Source of the DNA: an uncultured Fidelibacterota bacterium
GTDB taxonomy: Bacteria; Fidelibacterota; Marinisomatia; SCGC-AAA003-L08; D37C17
Length of the DNA stretch: 13,469 nt
Direction of reading: 5' to 3'
NCBI GenBank assembly: GCA_913049525.1
Contig: CAJWYZ010000021.1
Location: forward strand, 1 to 13,469
Both the position numbers and the translations under genes were made by a program. Below the pieces are notes generated by a model that saw only the letters and a list, made by a program, of their open reading frames with translations, was not told where the DNA came from and did no database searches. Shown piece by piece: positions 7,176 to 13,469 of the stretch. Numbering within the stretch: position 1 is the first letter of the stretch; each line of letters begins with the position of its first letter.

Positions 7176-8687
7176 ATGTTAGATAAAATGAAACCACTTC
7201 CTCTAATTGTAATTCTGTTATTATTCGGATGTGCAGCACAGGGTCCTGCATCTGGCGGTCCGGCTGATAAAAAAGGTCCTGTGCTAATTTCAATTCAACC
7301 GCTTAACGGCTCTAAAAATATATCTCCAAATCAGAATTTCATCCTGATTTTCGATGAACTACTTGATCCTGTTTCTATTCCTGCATCAATTATAATTGAA
7401 CCAGATCTTGATTATAAATTGAAAATCCGTGGTAGAAAATTAATTATTTCTCCAGATAAAAAATGGCAAACAAATGAAGTTGTACGGATAAATCTATCTA
7501 GAAAAATTAAAGATTACCAAAAAAATATGATGGCAGAACCCATTCATCTCATTTTTAGTAGAGGATCAGAAATCCCCCGCGGAATTATTAAAGGAAAAAT
7601 AATTGGACATGATTCAAAGAAACTGATTGAGATTGGATTATATGAATGGCCGCCCTTGCCACAATCTACTTATATACAAAAAGTCGAGGCAGATGAAACG
7701 GGGTCGTTTCAGCTTACGGGAATTGAGAATGGTCGATACACAATTATTGCTTTAGAAGGTATCATTTCAGATATCGGAAAACAGATACGAAAAAAGAATT
7801 ATGCCATGTTGACTTCCAGCTATATTACCATTTCTTCGGAAGAAAATGAAAAAAATGTTAAAATGCTTTTATCAGAACCCTTGGAAAAATTGCAGATAAC
7901 TTCTGTGGAAATGCAAAGTCAATATTGTTCTCAATTAACATTGAATAATAATAGTAAAGAATTAATAATAATAGATTCACTACTTTCGCCAGGGGATTCA
8001 ATTTTTGTTCATCTTGAAAAAACAAACCGATTAGAGACCTATCAAGTTTTGGAATATTCGTTTATACTTCCTGAGATACGGGACACCCTAGCACCTGTAT
8101 TATCTCAATCATTTTTTGAATCGGATATTTTCACTTTAATTTTTTCTGAGCCGATAAATCTAAATGTCAATGCAATAGTTTCTACTCAAGATTCCGTTGA
8201 TATTTCCATACCTTTTAGCTACAAAAACGAATTTTCTATAATTATTCCAAATATACCGGATACCCTTAAAAAAATTCAACTTCTGGGGGAACATATTCAA
8301 GATTGGGCTGGGAATATTTCCCCTGATTCATTAAAAATATTGCGAATAACCAGACCTGAAATTGAAGATGAATTAAAAAATGGGGGAAACATTATAGGAT
8401 TTGTGAATTATGATGATAACTATCCTATTAAAATTGAAGCCCAAAAAATCGGGAGTGATTCAAAGCATTTTGTAAATGTTAATAATAAAAAATATACGTT
8501 TTCGAATTTATCTCCCGGGCTATACAAATTATGGGGATTTGAAGAGATTAATAATTTGGATGGAGAAGTATATAATTCAGGAATTTGGTCCCCCTATCAA
8601 CGTGCCGCAAGGTTTGCCTTGTATCCCGATACTATTGATGTAAGAGCACGATGGGATGTAGAAGGTGTAGATATTAATTTTGAGTAA
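7176..8687 (+). CDS. Ig-like domain lipoprotein
   Basis: A 503-residue lipoprotein. Residues 6-18 are hydrophobic and end in the lipobox LFGC, with C19 as the lipidated residue. After a Gly/Pro linker (GPASGGPADKKGP) comes a bacterial Ig-like (Big_5/SbsA type) domain at about 35-130, with QPLNGSKNISPNQNFILIFDE. Next is a carboxypeptidase-regulatory-like beta-sandwich at about 136-196 (GIIKGKIIG through GRYTIIALEG). A middle Ig-like region follows (about 300-390), then a second regulatory-like domain from about 395 (GFVNYDD, FSNLSPGLYKLWGFE) ending in DVRARWDVEG. The same architecture occurs in Bacteroidota and relatives as unnamed Ig-like domain proteins. No enzymatic motif is visible, and the role is unknown; probably a periplasmic or surface structural or binding protein. 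The ATG at 7176 has GGGT 6 nt upstream; an ATG at 7188 is an alternative start. Confidence 0.85.
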   Translation: MLDKMKPLPLIVILLLFGCAAQGPASGGPADKKGPVLISIQPLNGSKNISPNQNFILIFDELLDPVSIPASIIIEPDLDYKLKIRGRKLIISPDKKWQTNEVVRINLSRKIKDYQKNMMAEPIHLIFSRGSEIPRGIIKGKIIGHDSKKLIEIGLYEWPPLPQSTYIQKVEADETGSFQLTGIENGRYTIIALEGIISDIGKQIRKKNYAMLTSSYITISSEENEKNVKMLLSEPLEKLQITSVEMQSQYCSQLTLNNNSKELIIIDSLLSPGDSIFVHLEKTNRLETYQVLEYSFILPEIRDTLAPVLSQSFFESDIFTLIFSEPINLNVNAIVSTQDSVDISIPFSYKNEFSIIIPNIPDTLKKIQLLGEHIQDWAGNISPDSLKILRITRPEIEDELKNGGNIIGFVNYDDNYPIKIEAQKIGSDSKHFVNVNNKKYTFSNLSPGLYKLWGFEEINNLDGEVYNSGIWSPYQRAARFALYPDTIDVRARWDVEGVDINFE

Positions 8688-8716
8688 ATTACGGTATTTA
8701 ACAGGAGTTTAATTTT

Positions 8717-9784
8717 ATGTATCATGTGATTTTAGCAGGTGGTTCCGGATCTCGGTTTTGGCCAAAAAGCCGAGAGGATGCTCCCAAACAATTGTTGAAA
8801 ATTTTGGGTGAAGAAACAATGATTCGGCTCACCTATAATCGATTGCGCGAAATAGCTGAAGCTGACAAAATATTTGTAGTTGCTTCAGATAATTTATCAA
8901 AATTAATTCATAGTGATATCCCTGAAATACCCAAAGAAAATTTCATAATTGAACCATCAGGAAAAAATACTGCACCGGCAATTGGATTGGCAGCCTTGCA
9001 TATTTTCAAACGGGATTCTAATGCTATTATGGGTGTGTATCCTGCAGATCATTTAATTATTGGTGATTCGAAATTTAAAAACATCATCATGAATGCACAG
9101 AAAATGGTAGAGCAGAAATCATGCCTTATTACTATCGGAATTAAACCTACATATCCTGCTACCGGGTATGGATATATTCAGTATGATTCAAATAAAGAAA
9201 TGAATGTAAAAAGTGTATATAAAGTAAAAACTTTTGCTGAAAAACCTGAAAAAGAAACCGCGGAAAAATTTATTAACAGTGGCGAATTTTTATGGAATGC
9301 TGGAATGTTTGTTTGGAAAGCAGAAATTATCCTCCTTGAAATGAAGACATTTATGTGTGAACTACATGATTGTTTAGATTCAATTTATGATGCACTTACA
9401 ACAGATCAGTATGACACAGTTTTAGATAGAGAATGGGAATTGGTGCAGCCAGAAAGTATTGATTATGGGATTTTGGAAAAAGCCAAAAATGTTTATACTA
9501 TTAAGGCAGATTTTCAGTGGAATGATTTGGGCTCGTGGCATTCTTTATTTAATGTACTCACAAAAAATAATGAGACAAATTATCATGATGGTGATGTTAT
9601 TTCTGTGCAATCAGAAAATAATTTAATTATTAGTCCCGGCAGACTTACCGCTGTTGTAGGAGTAAAAGATATGGCAATAATTAATCTGGATGATGCAACT
9701 CTTATTGTGCCTCATGATAAATCTGAAGGGGTGAAGGACGTTGTAAAAATGCTGAAATCAATGAATAAGTCAGAATACCTGTGA
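8717..9784 (+). CDS. manC: mannose-1-phosphate guanylyltransferase
   Basis: A 355-residue single-domain enzyme making GDP-mannose from mannose-1-phosphate and GTP, for polysaccharide, O-antigen or glycoprotein synthesis in the cytoplasm. Signature elements: the nucleotide-binding loop LAGGSGSRFWPKSR (6-19) with K24, EPSGKNTAPAIG (79-90), YPADH (108-112), YPATGYGYI (146-154), FAEKP (173-177), WNAGMFVWK (193-201), IDYGI (248-252) and WNDLGSW (268-274). It lacks the C-terminal phosphomannose isomerase domain found in long bifunctional ManC/AlgA proteins. AGGAG at 8703-8707, 9 nt before the ATG, is one of the clearest ribosome binding sites here. It follows the lipoprotein gene by 29 nt and overlaps the next gene by GTGA. 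Confidence 0.96.
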   Translation: MYHVILAGGSGSRFWPKSREDAPKQLLKILGEETMIRLTYNRLREIAEADKIFVVASDNLSKLIHSDIPEIPKENFIIEPSGKNTAPAIGLAALHIFKRDSNAIMGVYPADHLIIGDSKFKNIIMNAQKMVEQKSCLITIGIKPTYPATGYGYIQYDSNKEMNVKSVYKVKTFAEKPEKETAEKFINSGEFLWNAGMFVWKAEIILLEMKTFMCELHDCLDSIYDALTTDQYDTVLDREWELVQPESIDYGILEKAKNVYTIKADFQWNDLGSWHSLFNVLTKNNETNYHDGDVISVQSENNLIISPGRLTAVVGVKDMAIINLDDATLIVPHDKSEGVKDVVKMLKSMNKSEYL

Positions 9785-10038
9785 AACCTTCCACAATATA
9801 TCAGGAATTTGAAAAATTAGCAGAATCTCTTGAGGTTAAAATAATTCAGGAAAAAGGGAATTTTAAAGGAGGATATTGTCTTCTTGAAAAAGAAAAAGTT
9901 ATCGTAATTAATAAACTTAAACCGCTGGAACAGAGAATAAAAGCCCTGGCTCTGGCATTTTCACGATTGGATATTTCAAATATATATATGAAACCTGCAA
10001 TTCGGGATATAATAGCTTCTGAGGTTATAGATTTATAA
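9781..10038 (+). CDS. small conserved-looking protein of unknown function
   Basis: An 85-residue protein starting with GTG that shares GTGA with the manC stop, so it is probably translationally coupled to manC. I do not recognise a named family. Visible features: an N-terminal helix (IYQEFEKLAESLEV), a short beta region with NFKGGYCLLEKEKVIVIN (27-44) and a helix with PLEQRIKALALAFSRLD, then a short tail. No signal peptide, membrane segment or Cys pair. The strand-helix order recalls the core of small ImmA/IrrE-like proteins, but there is no HExxH, so any such link is speculative. The overlap and well-organised composition argue for a real gene. Confidence 0.72.
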   Translation: MKPSTIYQEFEKLAESLEVKIIQEKGNFKGGYCLLEKEKVIVINKLKPLEQRIKALALAFSRLDISNIYMKPAIRDIIASEVIDL

Positions 10039-10249
10039 ATCCCGTCAATAAAATTGCCTTGATTCAAAAGTCCTGAATTTCATATTTTATTGCCCCTAAA
10101 AATTCAACATTTAATAACATATGTACTTAAAGCTTGGAAGAATTGCCTATTTAGAGAACTGCCCGATTTCTATTCAGAAATGGGGATAATTATTAAAACT
10201 ATAAATTCCGGCGGATTGGTCGGATTTTGTATTTAAAAGAGGAGTCATT
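10039..10249. other. 211-nt intergenic region upstream of the EF-G-like gene
   Basis: No gene is seen. It must hold the end of the manC transcript and the promoter of the EF-G/HIT operon. It contains an imperfect hairpin (10162-10185), the short direct repeat CGGATT (10212-10217 and 10221-10226) and the ribosome binding site GAGGAG (10239-10244), 5 nt before the ATG. No sigma-70-like or TAnnTTTG-type promoter is clear enough to call. Confidence 0.5.
10162..10185 (+). repeat. imperfect inverted repeat (hairpin) upstream of the EF-G-like gene
   Basis: CCC-G-ATTTC / TATTCA / GAAAT-G-GGG forms a stem of 5 plus 3 base pairs separated by one G-G mismatch, with a 6-nt loop. It lacks a following T tract, so it is not a typical intrinsic terminator; it could be an operator or a leader structure. 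Confidence 0.4.
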
Positions 10250-12343
10250 ATGAAAAATTATTCTACCGATAATATTATCAATATTGCACTATCAGGACAT
10301 GCATCAACGGGTAAAACAATCCTGTCTGAAGCCATAATGTATAATGGCGGGTCTATTCATAAAATGGGCTCTATTGAGGAGGGAACTACCCTTTCTGACT
10401 ATCGTGAATATGAAATTAATAATCAACATTCTATTTCGCTTTCCCTTATGAATCTGGAGTGGTTAGATAAAAAGTTTAACATATTAGATACTCCAGGATA
10501 TTTAGATTTCCATGGTGAGGTAAAATCTGCCATGGCTGTAGCGGATTTTTCTGCATTGGTTGTGAGTGCCACGGAAGGTATTGATGTTGGAACCGAATTA
10601 TGTTGGGATTATGCAGAAAAAGAATTTAACATTCCAAAATTATTTATCATAAATATGGTTGATAAGGACCAGTCAGATTTTGATTCTGTTTTATCATCAT
10701 TGCAAAATAGATATGGGCGAACCGTATTTCCCTTCATGCTGCCCATAAATCAAGGCCCTGGATTTAATCAGGTGGCAGATGTGCTTAGAAAAGAAATATT
10801 TACTTTTAAAACTGACGGTTCGGGAGATTATTCTGAAGCAGTGGCTGAAGGTGATTGGTCTCAAAAATTAGAAGATATGCACAATGAACTAATCGAATTA
10901 ATTGCTGAATCTGATGAAAGTTTGTTGGAAATTTTCTTTGACAAGGGGGAGCTAAGTGAGGAGGAACTGAGAAGCGGATTACATCAGGCATTGAAGTCTG
11001 GTGGAATTATTCCCGTTTTCTGTGTATCAGGCGTCACCAATACGGGCGTAAAAAGGATGATGGATATCTTAGCTAGATATGCTCCCTGTGCTGGTGATTT
11101 TGAAAAAGTGATTGGAACTAATCCTAATTCTGGTGATGAAGTTATACACGGTCCATCGGTTAATGATTCTTTGGCTGCCAGAGTATTTAAAACAATTAGT
11201 GAAGAGCATATTGGAGAAATGTCTTTTTTCAGAGTTTATTCGGGTAAGGTAAATGCTGGAGATGATTTAAGAAATACAACTCGAAATAATTCCGAAAAAA
11301 TGCGGCAGGTGTATTTTATGAATGGGAAAAATAGGAAAGATGCGCCCCAATTAATTGCAGGAGATATAGGTGCAGCATTAAAATTAAAAAATACCCATAC
11401 AGGAGATACTCTAGCCGATCCGAAAGGGCTGATTCTTTTACCAAAAATAAACTATCCTACACCCAATATGAGCATAGCAATAAAACCAAAGGCGAGAGGA
11501 GATGAAGAAAAAATTGCTAATGGATTAGCTGTCATGCATGAGGAGGATCCAACCTTTCTATACCGGGTAGATTCTGAATTGAAACAAACTATTATTTCAG
11601 GGCAGGGGGAACTCCATTTAAATATTGCCTTAAACCGAATAACAGAACGGTTCCATGTGGAATTGGAAAAGGAAGTTCCCAGAGTCCCTTATAGAGAAAC
11701 AATTACTGGTAAAGCTGAATCAAAATATAGACATAAAAAACAATCAGGGGGTTCAGGTCAATTTGCTGAAGTTTGGTTGCGTGTGGAGGCGGCAAACAGA
11801 GGTGATGGCATAGATTTTAAAAACTCTCTGGTGGGGCAAAATGTAGATAGAGGATTCGTGCCTTCAGTTGAAAAAGGAATTCACAATATTTGTGATGATG
11901 GTGTCATTGCTGGATGCAAAGTAGTTGATGTGAAAATTGATTTTTATGATGGGAAAATGCATCCGGTAGATTCAAATGATATGGCTTTTCAAATTGCCGG
12001 TCGCCATGCTTTTATAGATGCAGTAAAAAGTGCCAAGCCAAAGCTATTAGAGCCGATATATTCCATCAAGGTAAAAATTCCAGATGATGTAATGGGTGAT
12101 ATTATGGGTGACATTTCATCTCGTAGGGGGAAAGTACAGGGAATGGAAACGGAGGGTCATTTCCAAATAATAAATGCAGAAGTTCCAATGGCAAATCTCC
12201 ATGATTATGCCACCGCATTGAAAGCAATGTCAAGTGGTCGAGGAATGTTCTCCAATGAATTTTCTCATTATGAAGATATGCCCCATATTGAAGCAGAAAA
12301 AGTGATTTCCAAATGGGAAACTGCCAGAGCTGCCGGTGAGTGA
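10250..12343 (+). CDS. fusA: elongation factor G paralogue (EF-G-2 type translational GTPase)
   Basis: A 697-residue five-domain EF-G-like GTPase. Domain I (about 1-290) has P-loop GHASTGKT (16-23), switch I from GTTLSDYREYE to QHSISL (45-64), G3 DTPGYLDF (80-87) and G4 NMVD (135-138). Domains: II about 305-390, III about 403-480 with SGQGELHLNIA, IV about 481-603 with KKQSGGSGQF and the tip around H571 (HPVDS), V about 604-690 with GDIMGDISSRRGKVQGME. Canonical translocases have GHIDAGKTT, RGITI, DTPGHVDF and NKMD; here the catalytic His is Tyr84, the switch I Thr is Ser63, and G4 Lys is Met136. The Tyr and the first loop resemble EF-G-2 paralogues, whose function in translocation or recycling is less clear. 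GAGGAG lies 5 nt before the ATG. It overlaps the HIT gene by 8 nt. Confidence 0.93.
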   Translation: MKNYSTDNIINIALSGHASTGKTILSEAIMYNGGSIHKMGSIEEGTTLSDYREYEINNQHSISLSLMNLEWLDKKFNILDTPGYLDFHGEVKSAMAVADFSALVVSATEGIDVGTELCWDYAEKEFNIPKLFIINMVDKDQSDFDSVLSSLQNRYGRTVFPFMLPINQGPGFNQVADVLRKEIFTFKTDGSGDYSEAVAEGDWSQKLEDMHNELIELIAESDESLLEIFFDKGELSEEELRSGLHQALKSGGIIPVFCVSGVTNTGVKRMMDILARYAPCAGDFEKVIGTNPNSGDEVIHGPSVNDSLAARVFKTISEEHIGEMSFFRVYSGKVNAGDDLRNTTRNNSEKMRQVYFMNGKNRKDAPQLIAGDIGAALKLKNTHTGDTLADPKGLILLPKINYPTPNMSIAIKPKARGDEEKIANGLAVMHEEDPTFLYRVDSELKQTIISGQGELHLNIALNRITERFHVELEKEVPRVPYRETITGKAESKYRHKKQSGGSGQFAEVWLRVEAANRGDGIDFKNSLVGQNVDRGFVPSVEKGIHNICDDGVIAGCKVVDVKIDFYDGKMHPVDSNDMAFQIAGRHAFIDAVKSAKPKLLEPIYSIKVKIPDDVMGDIMGDISSRRGKVQGMETEGHFQIINAEVPMANLHDYATALKAMSSGRGMFSNEFSHYEDMPHIEAEKVISKWETARAAGE

Positions 12344-12842
12344 TGAATTAAAATATCTATGGGCACCCTGGCGGATGGGTTATATCCGTACCGCTAAAAA
12401 TGAGTTTGGACCTTGCCTGTTCTGTGATAAATCCCATGTAGGTAAAGATGAGGATGATTTGGTAGTTCATCGGGGAGAGAATGCGTATATCCTCATGAAT
12501 TTATATCCCTATAATAATGGACATCTCATGGTTGTACCTTATGATCATGAAAAGAACTTTGATGATTTACAACCAGATACTCAGGTGGAAATGATGAATT
12601 TAATGAGTCAGGCAATGGGAGTATTGCGGGAAAGCCTTGATGCTGATGGGTTCAATTTTGGTGCAAATTTTGGGGAGGTTGCAGGTGCCGGAATAAAAGA
12701 ACACCTGCATTTACATTTGGTCCCTCGATGGATAGGTGATACAAACTTTATGCCGGTTATGGGGCATACCAAAGTAATGGTAGATGGCTTGAAAGAAACC
12801 CGGAAACAACTTGCTGAAGCATTTGAAAAAAATGGAAAATAA
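12336..12842 (+). CDS. HIT family nucleotide hydrolase/phosphorylase (Ap4A-type)
   Basis: A 168-residue HIT-domain protein. The N-terminal LWAPWRMGYI (8-17) and CLFC (27-30, possible zinc pair) are typical of the longer bacterial HIT group related to Ap4A phosphorylase. LMNLYPYNNGHLMVVP (53-68) is the family core, and EHLHLHLVPRW (122-132) is the histidine triad, with H125 as the expected nucleotidylated His. The likely role is cleavage of dinucleoside polyphosphates or nucleoside phosphoramidates in the cytoplasm. The start is GTG, embedded in the end of the EF-G-like gene (GGTGAGTGA), so translation is probably coupled to it. It is the last gene before tRNA-Asn. Confidence 0.93.
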   Translation: MSDELKYLWAPWRMGYIRTAKNEFGPCLFCDKSHVGKDEDDLVVHRGENAYILMNLYPYNNGHLMVVPYDHEKNFDDLQPDTQVEMMNLMSQAMGVLRESLDADGFNFGANFGEVAGAGIKEHLHLHLVPRWIGDTNFMPVMGHTKVMVDGLKETRKQLAEAFEKNGK

Positions 12843-12900
12843 TTCTCTAAATAAAAATAAATATCTCTGTAAATTTTTAAGCTGTATTTGAAATAGTTTT

Positions 12901-12974
12901 TCCGGTATAGCTCAGTTGGTTAGAGCAGCGGACTGTTAATCCGCGTGTCGCTAGTTCGAGTCTAGCTACCGGAG
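12901..12974 (+). tRNA. trnN: tRNA-Asn (anticodon GTT)
   Basis: A full cloverleaf can be drawn. The acceptor stem is TCCGGTA (12901-12907) with TACCGGA (12967-12973) and discriminator G12974. The D arm is GCTCAGTTGGTTAGAGC. The anticodon stem is GCGGA/TCCGC (12928-12932/12940-12944) with anticodon GTT at 12935-12937. The T arm is CTAG-type with the TTCGAGT loop. The bases after the discriminator are CAGG, so the 3' CCA is not encoded and must be added enzymatically. A tyrosine recombinase gene pointing at its 3' end suggests it serves as an integration site. Confidence 0.97.
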
Positions 12975-12980
12975 CAGGAG

Positions 12981-13018
12981 AAAAACCCCTAAACCTCGTC
13001 GGTAAAAGGGGTTTTTTA
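12981..13018 (+). terminator. strong intrinsic terminator after tRNA-Asn, likely bidirectional
   Basis: AAAAACCCCT (12981-12990) pairs with AGGGGTTTTT (13007-13016), with a small inner ACC/GGT stem, and a T-rich tract (TTTTTTATT) follows. The A run on the 5' side gives the same signal on the minus strand, so it can also stop transcripts from the recombinase gene. Confidence 0.88.
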
Positions 13019-13027
13019 TTGACCGAA

Positions 13028-13071
13028 TATCGCCAAAGCATAAGTTTACATAATATCACCATTTATCACCA
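13028..13071 (+). repeat. three near-identical 8-mers, candidate recombinase arm sites
   Basis: TATCGCCA (13028-13035), TATCACCA (13054-13061) and TATCACCA (13064-13071) lie in the same orientation between the terminator and the recombinase gene. The last two are exactly 10 nt apart, about one helical turn. The first differs by one base. Confidence 0.5.
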
Positions 13072-13117
13072 AATTACACGTTTTTCCTCTCAAATTGCAA
13101 CCTGGAAGCAACCACTT

Positions 13118-13469
13118 TTATGTAGCTGATTCAAGTTTAGCTGTTAGTAATTTCTCAAATGCTTTGTCATCAGTTTCACGCATAGATTGTATAAGTCCTG
13201 TATAATGATTTTCTGTAACAGTTACATTTGAATGACCAAGCCAACATTTTACAGCAAATATATCCCTTGTAGCCATGTAATACCATGCACCAGCAGTTTT
13301 CCTCAAATTATGTGGGCTTGCATTATTTAGGTTTGCCTTTTTAAGCACAAATTTTATACGCTTGTAAACTTGATTTGTTGTAAAATCAAATGGACCACCA
13401 GGCAAGTTAACCCTTGAATCAAGTACATTCTTTACAGGTTTAAATAGTGATACTGTTCTAGACTTATTG
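13118..13469 (-). CDS. tyrosine recombinase/integrase, C-terminal catalytic domain (5' end outside window)
   Basis: The frame is open from the window edge to the TAA at 13120-13118, giving 116 residues of a longer protein; an internal TTG at 13405 is not a real start. Catalytic motifs of the phage integrase family are visible: K2 in KSRTVSL (the beta-hairpin lysine region), HNLRKT with H53 and R56, LGHSNVTVT with H79, and nucleophile Y89 in HYTGL. The first catalytic Arg (box I) and the DNA-binding domains lie beyond the window. Such enzymes integrate or excise elements through a covalent 3'-phosphotyrosine intermediate. The gene reads toward tRNA-Asn. No frameshift is seen in the part present. 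Confidence 0.9.
   Translation of the reverse strand, partial: NKSRTVSLFKPVKNVLDSRVNLPGGPFDFTTNQVYKRIKFVLKKANLNNASPHNLRKTAGAWYYMATRDIFAVKCWLGHSNVTVTENHYTGLIQSMRETDDKAFEKLLTAKLESAT

Larger units (their letters stand above)
12975..13469. mobile_element. probable end of an element integrated at tRNA-Asn (continues beyond window)
   Basis: Inferred from an intact tRNA-Asn, a tyrosine recombinase reading toward it, and short direct repeats between them, the usual arrangement at the integrase end of islands and prophages. The 3' end of the tRNA would be part of the attachment site. No second copy of the tRNA 3' segment occurs in this window, so the other end and the element size are unknown. Confidence 0.5.

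Noticed and set aside
10059..10088. TTGATT and TATTTT as a promoter upstream of the EF-G-like gene
   Set aside because: Both boxes match consensus poorly and lie over 150 nt before the gene.
12852..12879. TAAAAAT/ATTTTTA inverted repeat after the HIT gene
   Set aside because: Seven A-T pairs with a 14-nt loop in AT-rich sequence are expected by chance.
12877..13062. 61-residue minus-strand reading frame over the tRNA-Asn
   Set aside because: It is the antisense of the tRNA and its terminator; such frames are a well-known source of false proteins.
12975..13469. Second copy of the tRNA-Asn 3' end as an attachment repeat
   Set aside because: I looked for the T-arm and acceptor sequence in the remaining bases and found none; the other end must be outside the window.
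1..13469. CRISPR arrays, rRNA genes, insertion sequences and toxin-antitoxin or defence genes
   Set aside because: No regularly spaced repeats, rRNA signatures, transposase motifs or defence-family motifs were seen on either strand.

Overview
This window is AT-rich and looks like the chromosome of a Gram-negative marine or sediment bacterium of the Fibrobacterota-Chlorobiota-Bacteroidota neighbourhood, most likely Candidatus Marinimicrobia (SAR406). The clues are the C-terminal dockerin tail rich in NILD, a lipoprotein with a bacterial Ig-like domain, weak Shine-Dalgarno sequences in many genes, and the mix of housekeeping genes. The lineage is inferred from protein style and was not computed.

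Layout. (1) 1-216, plus strand: the C-terminal dockerin pair of a secreted protein cut by the window edge. (2) 283-6398, minus strand: a compact seven-gene operon. In transcription order it encodes YqgE/AlgH, a GGQ ribosome-rescue factor of the ArfB type, a short RNase Z-like metallo-beta-lactamase, a thiamine-diphosphate enzyme closely resembling animal ILVBL/HACL2 (2-hydroxyacyl-CoA lyase 2), an M28 metallopeptidase split by membrane helices, a START-domain lipid-binding protein with a signal peptide, and a secreted sphingomyelinase-like phosphodiesterase. Genes overlap or are at most 18 nt apart, with TAATG and TTGA couplings. (3) 6444-10038, plus strand, divergent from a 45-nt gap: sfsA, an Ig-like lipoprotein, manC (GDP-mannose synthesis) and a small unknown gene coupled by GTGA. 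(4) 10250-12842: an EF-G-2 type translational GTPase with altered GTPase motifs, overlapping a HIT-family nucleotide hydrolase. (5) 12901-13469: tRNA-Asn(GTT), a strong intrinsic terminator, three near-identical 8-mers and the C-terminal catalytic part of a tyrosine recombinase pointing at the tRNA. This looks like the end of an element integrated at tRNA-Asn.

The most interesting region is the second half of the minus-strand operon. An HACL2-like lyase, a START lipid carrier and a sphingomyelinase-like hydrolase together suggest lipid (possibly sphingolipid or 2-hydroxy-fatty-acid) processing in a bacterium. The START gene carries a heptanucleotide tandem repeat in its signal peptide that could switch it on and off by slippage. 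The joint function is inference from family membership and adjacency.
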